Shown here one piece after another: positions 46,060 to 55,877 of a DNA stretch of 64,000 nt. How positions within the stretch are numbered: position 1 is the first letter of the stretch; every line of letters starts with the position of its first letter. Source of the stretch: Saprospiraceae bacterium (GTDB lineage Bacteria > Bacteroidota > Bacteroidia > Chitinophagales > Saprospiraceae); the NCBI GenBank assembly GCA_016715985.1, contig JADJXD010000001.1, positions 1,860,001 to 1,924,000 of the forward strand. The letters are read 5' to 3'. The translations under genes and the position numbers were made by a program. The notes beneath the pieces are model-generated. The model was not told the DNA's origin. It saw nothing but the letters and a program-made list of their open reading frames with translations, and did not search any database.

Positions 46060-47349
46060 TCATTTTCGTAACCCTTCAAAAAGCCAATTGGCTAATGCTT
46101 GTCGGTTTGTGCTGATGACAAGTCGCTTATGGTCTTCAGTATTTTTAATATTGGCCAATTCAACAAATAACATAGTAGGTAATAATGATCGCACCATATA
46201 CAATCCCCGATCTTCCACATATCCCTGATATCCTCTGTCTTTCTGATGTTGAGCATATTTACTTTGAAAAACGCCCTGAACATTTTCTGCCAGTTTTTTG
46301 CTGTCTGCATTCAACTTGTTGTAATAGAAAAAAACATCCTGTCTTTTGTCCTTATTTCTTGAATCTACATGTATTTCTATCGCTTTTTGAATTTTCACGC
46401 CTTTCTTTTTGTGCTTCTTATACAACACATTTACAGCTTCGGCACGTTGGCGCAGTCTTGTTTTTTGGCTTAGTGGTATGGTTTTGTTTCCGTGCAGGAC
46501 TTCATCATTGTCACATTTCAGGATTTTTTCATCCCGGATTCCGTCATTTGGATCCTGAACAATAATATATACAGTGGCACCATGCTGCATCAGATTTCTT
46601 GCCAATCTTAGTGCAACGTCATAAGCGTATTCATCTTCGCATAAAGTATGTTCACAATCTGTACAAATTGCGCCCGGGTCAGGCCCACCGTGTCCACTGA
46701 TGATGTAATACACCTGCCCTTCCAAAGTAAAATCTTCGATAAATACATCTTCATATTTTGGACCCAGTAACGGAACTTTAATTTTTTTGATTCCGGTTTT
46801 TTTCAAAACCACTTCATTCATATTACCGCTGACATTGACTGGTAATGTATTTTCTTTTTCGTCTTCAGATGAATTCTCTGCATCAGCCATCGTGTCTTTT
46901 TTGACCATTGGGGTTGTGTTTTCAGCGTTGTTGTTTGCTGAAGTATCACATTCCAATTCCTCCATAGGTACCCAAAGTACTTTATTTACTCTGAAATCCT
47001 TTGAACGTAGCCCTGTATTTAAAGCATTATCATTATAAGATTGAATTCGTTTTGCTTTTTCAAGGTCGTCGATACCCAATGTGCTCCGGATACTTTTCCC
47101 GTTGTATGTCATAATTTTGACAGGGAGTTTATATTCTCTATGTGCTATGATGTGATGAACATTCTTCAAATTATTTATCCGACTGAATATTTCAATATTA
47201 CATGTATTTGCAGTTAACTGAAATCTGGTTAATAATTGTTCTACATTATCTCCCGGTTTGACCTTTGTGGTATAGAAGACAATTTCGTTCCCAAATGCAT
47301 GAAAAGGCAATAAAAAAATAATGATACGTATATAATTTATAAATCCCAT
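46060..47349 (-). CDS. N-acetylmuramoyl-L-alanine amidase (Amidase_3) with LysM-like N-terminus
   Basis: The ATG at 47347-47349 gives a signal peptide (MGFINYIRIIIFLLPFHAFG); a TTG seven codons earlier is less likely. Residues about 25-120 contain a LysM-like repeat (VKPGDNVEQLLTRFQL, IFSRINNLKNVHHI). The C-terminal catalytic half shows the zinc-site motifs ISGHGGPDPGA (His), EDEYAYDVALRLARNL (Glu) and IEIHVDSRN (His), and a later FVELANIKN in place of the usual GFLSN pattern. It would cleave the amide bond between MurNAc and the peptide stem in the envelope. A CTDCEHTLC cluster inside the catalytic domain is unusual but is not obviously a metal site. Confidence 0.86.
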   Translation of the reverse strand: MGFINYIRIIIFLLPFHAFGNEIVFYTTKVKPGDNVEQLLTRFQLTANTCNIEIFSRINNLKNVHHIIAHREYKLPVKIMTYNGKSIRSTLGIDDLEKAKRIQSYNDNALNTGLRSKDFRVNKVLWVPMEELECDTSANNNAENTTPMVKKDTMADAENSSEDEKENTLPVNVSGNMNEVVLKKTGIKKIKVPLLGPKYEDVFIEDFTLEGQVYYIISGHGGPDPGAICTDCEHTLCEDEYAYDVALRLARNLMQHGATVYIIVQDPNDGIRDEKILKCDNDEVLHGNKTIPLSQKTRLRQRAEAVNVLYKKHKKKGVKIQKAIEIHVDSRNKDKRQDVFFYYNKLNADSKKLAENVQGVFQSKYAQHQKDRGYQGYVEDRGLYMVRSLLPTMLFVELANIKNTEDHKRLVISTNRQALANWLFEGLRK

Positions 47350-47603
47350 AAGAGTAATATTTAGTGGCAAACATAAACATATTTTTTAAAATAATGTATT
47401 AATTGTGTATTTTTAACAGAATATGTATTAATAATTTATATAATATTAAAATCAATTAAAAAAATTAATTAAATTTTTACAATTTTAGTTTCTGAAAATT
47501 TACCAGATATTTAGATTCAAAACCATCATTTTAAACTTGTAACAAAAACTTAGAAATTCCGATATCATTATTTTAACTAATTTTGACCAATAAATTATTA
47601 TTC

Positions 47604-50600
47604 ATGCGTCAGCCTTTTTTGATATTTGTCTTCTACTTTTTATTAACGTCGTTTGCAAATGCTCAGTCAAAACCATCCTTTCTGAATGATTTTGATGCAG
47701 CCTGGGTCGAAGCTAAAATCAACAGCATGACGCTGGATGAAAAAATAGGTCAGCTTCTGATGCCCCGGGGGAATCTTTCAGGAAGAGGTTATGACATTCC
47801 AAAACTTGAAATATGGGTGAAAGATTACAAAATCGGAGGCCTGGTATTTTTTGCAGGAAATCCGGTAGATCAGGCAACGCTTACCAATCACTTGCAGTCA
47901 TTGAGTAAAATTCCGCTATTGATCGGAGAAGATTTTGAATGGGGTCTGGCCATGAGAATGGAAAATACAGATCGTTTTCCCTATCAGATGACGCTGGGCG
48001 CTATGGATAAAAAGAACGGACTGATTGAAGAAATGGGTGCAGAAATAGGCAGACAATGCCGTCGTCTGGGGGTACATATAAATTACGCACCGGTCGTGGA
48101 TATTAATAATAATCCCAATAATCCGGTGATAAATTTCAGATCGTTTGGTGAGGACAGAAATTCGGTGACTCTGAAGTCGCTCGCATATATGAAAGGCCTG
48201 CAAAGCCAAAAAGTCATATCCACAGCCAAACATTTTCCCGGACATGGCGACACGGATGTTGATTCGCATTATGACCTGCCGGTTGTAAGGCACAGCATCA
48301 AACGTCTGGATAGTTTGGAGCTTTTTCCTTTTAAGACGTTGATTGAAAATGGTTTGAGTGGTATCATGACAGCACATTTAAGTGTTCCGTCATTGGATAC
48401 GACAACTAATCTGGCAGCAACATTATCGCAACCTGTCATCGATGGTCTGTTGAGAAAAAAACTGGGATTTGAAGGTTTAATCTTTACAGATGCGATGGAT
48501 ATGAAAGGAATAGTCAATCATTTTCCAAACGGTGAAGCGATTGTGAGAGCGTTGATGGCAGGTAATGATATCATTGAAACTTTTGAAGATGTGCCCACCG
48601 CTTTTCTTGCGATTCAAAATGCTATCAAAGAAGGGAGAATTACTGTTCAGGATATTGATGCTAAAGTCAGAAGAATTCTCCAGGCCAAATCCTGGGTAGG
48701 TTTGGATAAATATGTTCCTGTTCCATTAGAGAATCTTGTTGAAGACTTAAATACCATTCAGTCGGATGTTTTAAACAGAGAATTTGCGGAAGCTTCTGTC
48801 ACATTGCTTAGGAATGAAAATGAAATTTTACCCTTCAAGGATCTCACCAAAAAGATTGCCATCATTTCCATAGATAGTGATGGTAAATCAGATTTTCAAA
48901 AAATGGCTTCATTATATTCGGACGCAAGCAATTATGTAATACCTTCGGGTGCCGGTGATTCAATAGTAAATGTTTTGGCAGAAGTTATTAAATCCTATGA
49001 TATTCAAATCATTGCTCTACATCTAAAAAATAACAGATCCGCTGCAAAATATAGCCTAACCGATGCCAATCTCAGGACTTTTGAAATATTAATGAAAAAT
49101 GCCCGAAACCCGATTGTATGTATATTTGGTAATGCTTATGTTTTAGATAAACTTCCCGTACTGCAATCCGCAAAAGCTATCACTACTGCCTACCAAATGA
49201 CGACTTATACAGAAGAAGCGACAGCGATGGCAATATTCGGAGCGAATCCATTTCAGGGTAAGTTGCCAGTTACTGTTTCTGATAATTTTATAGTGGGTAC
49301 AGGAATTCCTACCAAAGCAACGGGGGTATTGTCATATGGTGTTCCTGAAATGGCGGGATTGGACAGAAAATTGTTGAACACTAGACTTGATTCTATTGTA
49401 AATGCAGGATTGGCTGCACAGGCATATCCGGGTGCGGTCCTGCAGGTGTCAAAAGATGGGCGGGTTATTTTTAAGAAAGCTTATGGTCATCATACTTATG
49501 AAAGTGCATCAGAAATTTCAGGAGATGCTGATGGTAGAAATGATGCTGTTCAGCTGATTATGGACGTTATGGACGAATTGCCTGTCGAATCAGTGAGTGA
49601 TAAAAATGATAAAAAAATATCAACATTTGAAAATAACAGAATGCAAACGGATGATATTTTTGATCTGGCTTCGGTTACCAAAATAAGTGCATCTGCATTG
49701 GCTGTAATGCAATTGATGAGTGTTGGAAAATTTGATCCCGACGCCTATTTTTATCAATATGTTCCAGAATTAAGCGGCACAAGTAAAGCCTTTCTAAAAT
49801 GGAAAGATATGCAAACACACCGATCAGGCCTGAAAGCCTGGATACCCTTCTGGAAATATGCCATAGATACGGTACAAACAGTTGAAAAAGCAATAAAATC
49901 GGATCCGTTACTGGAGCAATCTTTCATTGTAAATATTAAAAAAAGGGGATTCTTTAAAAAATTATTCGGTATCAAACCATCTAAAGTAATTGACATTGCC
50001 GGTTCATTTAACAGAGATCCTTTGCTTCTTGATAAATGTCTGAATAAAAAATCCATCACCTGGAAAAAGCATAGTTTTTCATCCGAAGAATCTGATGAAT
50101 TTTCAATTCAGATTTCTGATAACTTATGGATGCACGAGGATTTTGGTAAAATTGTTTATAATTCCATCGCATCTTCCACAGTCAATTCCCAACAAGGCTA
50201 CGTTTACAGTGATTTGCATTATTATTATTATCCTGCAATGGTTCAATTCATAACCGGAATATCCTGGAAGAAATATCTCAACAACACCTACAAATCCATT
50301 GGTGCTAATACTCTGACATATAATCCACTTGAAAAATTCAGTAAAGAAAAAATTGTTCCGACAGAAGTGGACAGCGTGTTCAGAGGAGGATTGATACATG
50401 GGAGAGTGCATGATGAAGGTGCAGCCATGACAGGAGGTATTTCAGGTCATGCAGGATTATTCGGTAATGCCAATGATCTGATGAAAATAATGCAAATGTA
50501 TCTTCAGAAAGGATGGTATGGCGGACAAAGATATATCCAACCGGAAATAGTGGATTTGTGTACCCGTTATCAATATCCGGGTGAAGAGAATCGCAGAGGA

Positions 50601-50855
50601 ATAATATTTGACAAGCCTGCATTGGATGATAAAACTATGAATGCACCAACTTTGGCCTCAACAGAAAGTTATGGACATAGTGGATATACCGGGACCTATA
50701 CATGGGTCGATCCGGTGCATAATTTGGTTTACGTATTCCTGTCAAACAGAGTATATCCAACACGTAATAATAATAAAATCAACGAAATGAAAATCCGGCA
50801 GGAAATCGGAGATGCCATTTATAAAACAATATCAGAGAGCAAAATTAAAAAATGA
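47604..50855 (+). CDS. GH3 glycosidase fused to a serine hydrolase (beta-lactamase-like)
   Basis: The ATG at 47604 gives a signal peptide ending at ANAQ; a TTG seven codons earlier is less likely. The protein has about 1083 residues. The first 560 form a GH3 enzyme of the NagZ-like branch, with KHFPGHGDTDVDSHYDLPVV (catalytic loop His/Asp) and FTDAMDMKGI (nucleophile Asp), and then a C-terminal GH3 domain. From about 590 on it matches class C beta-lactamase/CubicO enzymes: a Ser-x-x-Lys in LASVTK, a Tyr motif in YSDLHYYY and HSGYTGTYTW near the end. A loop of about 100 residues rich in Lys and Asp splits the second domain. The fusion suggests two successive cuts on a cell-wall or chitin-like substrate. 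cinA overlaps its stop by 4 bp. Confidence 0.9.
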   Translation: MRQPFLIFVFYFLLTSFANAQSKPSFLNDFDAAWVEAKINSMTLDEKIGQLLMPRGNLSGRGYDIPKLEIWVKDYKIGGLVFFAGNPVDQATLTNHLQSLSKIPLLIGEDFEWGLAMRMENTDRFPYQMTLGAMDKKNGLIEEMGAEIGRQCRRLGVHINYAPVVDINNNPNNPVINFRSFGEDRNSVTLKSLAYMKGLQSQKVISTAKHFPGHGDTDVDSHYDLPVVRHSIKRLDSLELFPFKTLIENGLSGIMTAHLSVPSLDTTTNLAATLSQPVIDGLLRKKLGFEGLIFTDAMDMKGIVNHFPNGEAIVRALMAGNDIIETFEDVPTAFLAIQNAIKEGRITVQDIDAKVRRILQAKSWVGLDKYVPVPLENLVEDLNTIQSDVLNREFAEASVTLLRNENEILPFKDLTKKIAIISIDSDGKSDFQKMASLYSDASNYVIPSGAGDSIVNVLAEVIKSYDIQIIALHLKNNRSAAKYSLTDANLRTFEILMKNARNPIVCIFGNAYVLDKLPVLQSAKAITTAYQMTTYTEEATAMAIFGANPFQGKLPVTVSDNFIVGTGIPTKATGVLSYGVPEMAGLDRKLLNTRLDSIVNAGLAAQAYPGAVLQVSKDGRVIFKKAYGHHTYESASEISGDADGRNDAVQLIMDVMDELPVESVSDKNDKKISTFENNRMQTDDIFDLASVTKISASALAVMQLMSVGKFDPDAYFYQYVPELSGTSKAFLKWKDMQTHRSGLKAWIPFWKYAIDTVQTVEKAIKSDPLLEQSFIVNIKKRGFFKKLFGIKPSKVIDIAGSFNRDPLLLDKCLNKKSITWKKHSFSSEESDEFSIQISDNLWMHEDFGKIVYNSIASSTVNSQQGYVYSDLHYYYYPAMVQFITGISWKKYLNNTYKSIGANTLTYNPLEKFSKEKIVPTEVDSVFRGGLIHGRVHDEGAAMTGGISGHAGLFGNANDLMKIMQMYLQKGWYGGQRYIQPEIVDLCTRYQYPGEENRRGIIFDKPALDDKTMNAPTLASTESYGHSGYTGTYTWVDPVHNLVYVFLSNRVYPTRNNNKINEMKIRQEIGDAIYKTISESKIKK

Positions 50856-52096
50856 CAGAAGCAAGCATTATTACCGTCGGCGATGAAATACTGATCGGAC
50901 AAATCATTGACACCAACTCTGCATGGATTGGTCAGCAATTAAATCTTCTGGGTATATCGGTAAAACAAATTCTTACAGTAGGAGATACGGTTGAAGAAAT
51001 TATTCGGGCATTAAAAGAAGCAACCGAGATATCTTCCATTGTTCTGGTAACTGGAGGATTGGGACCGACCAAGGACGATCTTACCATTGAAAGTACTTCA
51101 AAATTCCTGAACGTCCCATTATTTTTTCACGAGGCTACTTATGAAAGAATAAAAAAGTACTTTGACAAATTGGGCAGGAAGATTTCAGATTCTCACAGAG
51201 ATCAATGTTATTTTCCGGTAGGTGTAGAACTGATAAAAAACAGAATGGGAACAGCTCCGGGAATGCTGTTTAAACATAACAATAGTATTATTATTTCCAT
51301 GCCGGGAGTACCCTATGAAATGAAATGTATCATGGAAGAAGGAGTACTTCCGATGTTGAAAGAAAAATATCAGGGAGGTGTAATCCTTCACAAAACGTTG
51401 ATGACATCCGGTGAAGGTGAATCAGTCCTGGCTGAAATGATTGCTCCCATTGTAGATAACTTTCCTGACCATATTAAGATGGCCTATCTACCTTCCCTGG
51501 GTTTTGTGCGCCTTCGCATTACAGCATCGGGCACAGATCAGTCTTTATTGGAATCTCAGATCGAACAATATACCGAACAATTGAAGGATTTATTGGGGGA
51601 CATAATATTCGGATATGATGACATGCCGTTGGAAGAATGTGTTCAGAAATTATGTCTGGAAAAATCAGTCACAGTAGGAACGGCTGAAAGTTGTACAGGT
51701 GGTTCCATTGCTTCAAAGATTACTTCTGTAGCAGGAAGTTCTGCCTACTTTAAAGGTTCTGTCATCGCATATTCAAATGAAATCAAAAAACAATTATTGA
51801 ATGTAAAACCGGATACTCTGATCCATTATGGTGCAGTGAGTGCTGAAACCGTGACTGAAATGGTGGAAGGTGCTTTGAATGTATTGGATGTGGATGTTGC
51901 ATTAGCCATTTCAGGGATCGCCGGACCGGATGGCGGCAAGGATGAAAAGCCGGTAGGGACCATCTGGGTCTGCGTAGGAGATAAAAATAAAAAAGAAACC
52001 ACATTAATAAGAGCCGGTAAAGACAGACTTAAAAATATTGAATATGCTTCCAATTTTGCTCTTAATTTACTGAGGAAGTTTTTGGAAAAAAGATGA
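50852..52096 (+). CDS. cinA: CinA family protein (nicotinamide-nucleotide amidohydrolase)
   Basis: The 414-residue protein has the N-terminal molybdopterin-binding-like domain (about 1-170; ASIITVGDEILIGQIIDTNSAWI, VLVTGGLGPTKDDLT, GTAPGM). The C-terminal PncC-type domain (about 255-410) carries GTAESCTGGSIASKIT, the catalytic Ser region, YSNEIKKQLL, SGIAGPDGG and VGTIWV. It deamidates NMN in the NAD salvage route and is also called competence-damage protein A. Its ATG overlaps the stop of the GH3 fusion gene (ATGA), so the two are translationally coupled. Confidence 0.94.
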   Translation: MTEASIITVGDEILIGQIIDTNSAWIGQQLNLLGISVKQILTVGDTVEEIIRALKEATEISSIVLVTGGLGPTKDDLTIESTSKFLNVPLFFHEATYERIKKYFDKLGRKISDSHRDQCYFPVGVELIKNRMGTAPGMLFKHNNSIIISMPGVPYEMKCIMEEGVLPMLKEKYQGGVILHKTLMTSGEGESVLAEMIAPIVDNFPDHIKMAYLPSLGFVRLRITASGTDQSLLESQIEQYTEQLKDLLGDIIFGYDDMPLEECVQKLCLEKSVTVGTAESCTGGSIASKITSVAGSSAYFKGSVIAYSNEIKKQLLNVKPDTLIHYGAVSAETVTEMVEGALNVLDVDVALAISGIAGPDGGKDEKPVGTIWVCVGDKNKKETTLIRAGKDRLKNIEYASNFALNLLRKFLEKR

Positions 52097-52561
52097 TCAT
52101 GATTCTTTTAATATAGCTTACACTTTGATGTTTTAGGTAAATTTTGGATGAAGTTTGTGTGTAGTAATCCACTTTAGACTTGAAATAAAGAAATGCAATA
52201 TTTGCTTCCCGCTACCCCTGCCCGCTTCGGAGCAGGCGGGCTCATTCCCTAAAGGGACGACCTACGCTGCAAATACCGAAATTTAGTTTCCTAATGTTAT
52301 GTTAAGGTTAAATTGACAGATGACTTATTGTATCTTTTCCATTAGCTCTTCGTTGATGAACCCCTTCCTTAGCTACGGCTAAGGTCAGGAACCATCGCCT
52401 TGATCAAAAGAAAAATCTACTTATAATTGATCCGTCATTCAACACTTACCATAACATTAATAAATTGGTCATAGTACCGTATAATAAATACCATGCGTTA
52501 AAATATTCCTAATATACCAGCGTTAATTCCCTTTACTTCGTTGGACTTACTAAACTTAAAT
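52097..52561. other. Intergenic region with several palindromes
   Basis: No gene is seen. It contains a GC-rich hairpin (GCCCGC at 52220-52225 with GCGGGC at 52236-52241), the small palindrome TCCCTAAAGGGA at 52247-52258 and a larger palindromic element (52291-52460). Confidence 0.6.
52291..52460. repeat. 170-bp palindromic element with near-perfect terminal inverted repeat
   Basis: CTAATGTTATGTTAAG (52291-52306) and the complement of TTAATGTTATGGTAAG (52445-52460) match at 14 of 16 positions, and the pairing continues imperfectly inward. The middle holds CCTTAGC-TACG-GCTAAGG (52367-52384), a perfect 7-bp stem with a tetraloop. It has no coding capacity and may be a non-autonomous mobile element or a structured RNA. 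Confidence 0.55.
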
Positions 52562-54910
52562 ATGACTAAATTTATACAATACATTTTACTGCTTTTTTTC
52601 AGCGTACATGTTGGTTTCTTATTTTCTCAAAAATGTGTTTTGAGTGGATATATCAGCGACATCCGGAATGGTGAAAAACTTATTGGGGTCAATATATACA
52701 TCCCTGAACTGGAAATCGGGACGGTGACAAATAACTTTGGTTTCTATTCCCTTACTGTTCCTATATCTCAGGAAGTGGAGGTGTTTTACTCCTACATAGG
52801 ATATAATACAGTCAATAAAAAACTCAATCTTACCTCAGATTTAAAACTAAATATTGACCTGGATCCTGAAATTGAGTTGGAGGTAATTGAAATAACTGCT
52901 GAAAGATCCAAAAAAATTGAACGGGAAACACAGATGAGTGTGGCAGAAATACCGATTCAACAAATCAAAAAAGTGCCGGCTTTATTGGGTGAAGTAGATG
53001 TGTTACGTGTTTTACAGTTATTGCCCGGTGTTCAGTCAGGAGGAGAAGGTCAAAGCGGATTTTATGTCCGGGGCGGCAGTCCTGACCAGAATCTGATACT
53101 CTTAGATGGCGTGCCTGTGTATAATGCGTCTCATTTGTTTGGTTTTTTTAGTGTTTTTAATTCTGACGCGATCAAAGATGTAAAACTCATCAAAGGCGGT
53201 TTTCCTGCCAGATATGGCGGCAGGCTTTCTTCCGTTCTGGAGATCAATATGAAAGAGGGTAACAACAACGAATTTCATGGAAATGTGGGAATCGGACTTA
53301 TTGCATCCAAATTTACTTTAGAAGGACCCATCAGTAAAGGAAAGACATCCTTTTTAGTTTCCGGCAGGAGGACATACATTGATGTATTGGCGCAACCGTT
53401 TATCAGAAGCGAATTCCAGAATTCAGGTTCAGAAGGTTCAACAGGGTATTATTTTTATGATTTGAATGGTAAAATCAACCATCGTTTTTCAGATAAGGAT
53501 AAACTTTATCTGAGTGTTTATACCGGAAAAGATAAATTCTATTTTGATGAAAAAGACATTTCCGGTACTATCAGAGATTTTACGGACACAGGGTTGGGTT
53601 GGGGAAATCTGACGACAGCACTCCGATGGAATCATGAAGTAAATAATAAAATGTTTGCCAATACAACATTGACTTACAGTAAATACAAGCTGGATACGAG
53701 AGTTAAAACGGGTACAGAATACACGCAAAGCAAAGATTTAGATCAGATCGGAATAGAATATTTTTCAGGGATAGAAGATGTAGCCTTTAAAATTGATTTT
53801 GATTATTTGCCAAAACCAAATCACTTTGTAAAATTTGGCATCAGTAGTATCTATCATAAATTTGAACCCGGATTATTTTTATTGAATCAGGTCAATACAT
53901 TCGATAACTACAATTTTAATCTAGAAGTTGGTCAGGAAAATATTTATGCCACTGAATTTGCTACTTATATCGAAGATGATATTTCAATCACGCGTAATAC
54001 AAAACTTAATGCCGGCCTGCATTTATCAGGCTTTGCAGTAGATAATAAATTTTACACTTCTCTTCAACCCAGGCTCAGTCTTAATCAGGTGCTTCCTAAT
54101 GAAATAGGACTGAAAGCATCCTTCGCTACCATGCGCCAATATATCAATTTACTGGCATTTGAAGGAATCGGGTTGCCGACAGATTTATGGTTGCCTACGA
54201 CTGCCAGAATCAAGCCACAGGATTCGTGGCAGGTGGCTCTCGGTGCTGCCAAGAGCTTTGACGACTTTGAAATCAGTGTGGAAACATACTATAAAAAAAT
54301 GAAAAATCTGATCGCATATAAAGACGGTGAAGGGCTTTTTGAGCTGAGTGACTGGCAGGACAGAGTGACGCAAGGCGATGGGGATGCCTATGGTTTTGAA
54401 TTATTTATACAAAAGAAAAAAGGCAGGTTTAACGGATGGATAGGTTATACACTTTCCTGGACTACCCGACAGTTTGCAGAAATCAATGACGGGAAAAAAT
54501 TTCCATTCAGATATGACAGACGACATGACATTTCATTGGTCGGGATGTATGATATTTCCAAAAAAGTCAATGTCGCAGCTACATGGGTATATGGTACCGG
54601 TAATGCGGCAACCCTTGCAAATTCTTCTTTTCAGGGTCCGAATGGAACTATTGAGACTTTTGGAGCACGCAACAGTTACCGGATGAATCCTTATCACCGT
54701 CTGGACATCGGTATAAATTTTGTTAAAAAGAGAGAAAAATATACCCGAACATGGTCCTTTGGTGCGTACAATACTTATGCCAATAACAATCCGTTTTTTG
54801 TTTATTTTGATAATGATTATGATGATAATACAGGTGTCAGTACAAAACGTCTGAAGCAAGTAAGTCTTTTTCCTTTGATACCATACATCAATTATTCTAT
54901 TGACTTTTAA
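52562..54910 (+). CDS. TonB-dependent receptor with carboxypeptidase-regulatory-like domain
   Basis: I chose the ATG at 52562, which gives a signal peptide ending at FSQ; the reading upstream begins at a TTG. The protein has a CarboxypepD_reg-like domain (about 25-110; LSGYISDIRNGEKLIGVNI). The plug contains VPALLGEVDVLRVLQLLPGVQSGGEGQSGFYVRGGSPDQNL, then LLDGVPVYNASHLFGFFSVFN and VKLIKGGFPARYGGRLSSVLEINMKEGN. A beta-barrel with a terminal YINYSIDF follows. This subtype is usually paired with a DUF4249 lipoprotein, as here 3 bp downstream. Substrate is unknown. Confidence 0.92.
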   Translation: MTKFIQYILLLFFSVHVGFLFSQKCVLSGYISDIRNGEKLIGVNIYIPELEIGTVTNNFGFYSLTVPISQEVEVFYSYIGYNTVNKKLNLTSDLKLNIDLDPEIELEVIEITAERSKKIERETQMSVAEIPIQQIKKVPALLGEVDVLRVLQLLPGVQSGGEGQSGFYVRGGSPDQNLILLDGVPVYNASHLFGFFSVFNSDAIKDVKLIKGGFPARYGGRLSSVLEINMKEGNNNEFHGNVGIGLIASKFTLEGPISKGKTSFLVSGRRTYIDVLAQPFIRSEFQNSGSEGSTGYYFYDLNGKINHRFSDKDKLYLSVYTGKDKFYFDEKDISGTIRDFTDTGLGWGNLTTALRWNHEVNNKMFANTTLTYSKYKLDTRVKTGTEYTQSKDLDQIGIEYFSGIEDVAFKIDFDYLPKPNHFVKFGISSIYHKFEPGLFLLNQVNTFDNYNFNLEVGQENIYATEFATYIEDDISITRNTKLNAGLHLSGFAVDNKFYTSLQPRLSLNQVLPNEIGLKASFATMRQYINLLAFEGIGLPTDLWLPTTARIKPQDSWQVALGAAKSFDDFEISVETYYKKMKNLIAYKDGEGLFELSDWQDRVTQGDGDAYGFELFIQKKKGRFNGWIGYTLSWTTRQFAEINDGKKFPFRYDRRHDISLVGMYDISKKVNVAATWVYGTGNAATLANSSFQGPNGTIETFGARNSYRMNPYHRLDIGINFVKKREKYTRTWSFGAYNTYANNNPFFVYFDNDYDDNTGVSTKRLKQVSLFPLIPYINYSIDF

Positions 54911-54913
54911 ATA

Positions 54914-55798
54914 ATGATAATGAAATCACTTCAATATTTCTATCTGTTCATCATCGGTATGTGTTCTGTTTCATGCGAAAATTTCTTTGAGACAACGCTG
55001 GAACTGGACCCTCCACCATTTGAAAAAAAACTGGTCGTATTTGCAGAATTAAACACTTCCGAAAATATTTTTCAGGTTCGTGTAGGTGAAAATTTCGGAA
55101 TTCTCGATAATAAAAAAATACCAACCTTATTACAGCCGACAGCAAGTTTTTCGATTAATGGAATTGATTTTCCTGTGATCACCGCTTCACAGGTCTCAGA
55201 CTTCTTTCTTTTTACATTCAATCTTGAAAATGCAATTTTTACTTCGGGGCAGATGTGTACGTTAAGGGTTACTCACCCTGGCTTTCGGGATGCAATTTCT
55301 ACCCAGATCATTCCTGAAAGAGTAGAAATAAAAAATTTGAAGTTTGTTGCTAATGGAGGATTAGATACAGATGGTTCTGAAAGAAGTAAAGTAGACGTCG
55401 TTTTTTCTGATCCAGCCGGTAAAAACTTTTATCAGGCTTATATTCAGTTAAATAATCCAAATTTTAATTACCCGACTTATACATCCATCAATGAACCAGG
55501 TGCTGCACAATCTATTGACGGATATTCAGTCATATTTAATGACTTAACTTTTGAAGGAAAGACAAAAGACCTGAGTCTGTTGATATATCGTACATCCGAA
55601 TCTGATGCCAGAGATAATGAAATCTCTTTGTTCTGGAGAAATGTAACAGAAGATTTTTTTAAATATTCAAAGACTGTCCGGGTGCATTATGATAGTCAGG
55701 ATAATCCGTTTGCCACGCCTTCAGATGTATATACCAATGTGAGTGGCGGACTGGGAATTTTTCATATTTATCACGAAACAGAGTATTTTATCTTTTGA
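54914..55798 (+). CDS. DUF4249 family lipoprotein
   Basis: The 294-residue protein has a lipobox (MCSVSC) and begins its mature part with ENFFETTLELDPPPFEKKLVVFAEL, a DUF4249 hallmark. Beta-rich Ig-like strands follow (FQVRVGENFGIL, ASFSINGIDFPV). The ATG at 54914 lies 3 bp after the TonB receptor stop; a second ATG at 54920 is equally possible. It is the lipoprotein partner of the receptor and probably sits on its outer face. Confidence 0.88.
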   Translation: MIMKSLQYFYLFIIGMCSVSCENFFETTLELDPPPFEKKLVVFAELNTSENIFQVRVGENFGILDNKKIPTLLQPTASFSINGIDFPVITASQVSDFFLFTFNLENAIFTSGQMCTLRVTHPGFRDAISTQIIPERVEIKNLKFVANGGLDTDGSERSKVDVVFSDPAGKNFYQAYIQLNNPNFNYPTYTSINEPGAAQSIDGYSVIFNDLTFEGKTKDLSLLIYRTSESDARDNEISLFWRNVTEDFFKYSKTVRVHYDSQDNPFATPSDVYTNVSGGLGIFHIYHETEYFIF

Positions 55799-55877
55799 TT
55801 TTTCTGTTATTAGGAAAGGGTTTTTATTTTTACAATTAAATTTACTTTAAGTTTCTAATGAAAACCTACTTCAGCCT

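Noticed and set aside
36248..50855. A complete polysaccharide utilisation locus including the GH3 fusion
   Set aside because: The GH3 gene is 4 kb away behind a terminator and several unrelated housekeeping genes, and it is coupled to cinA rather than to the SusC/SusD pair.
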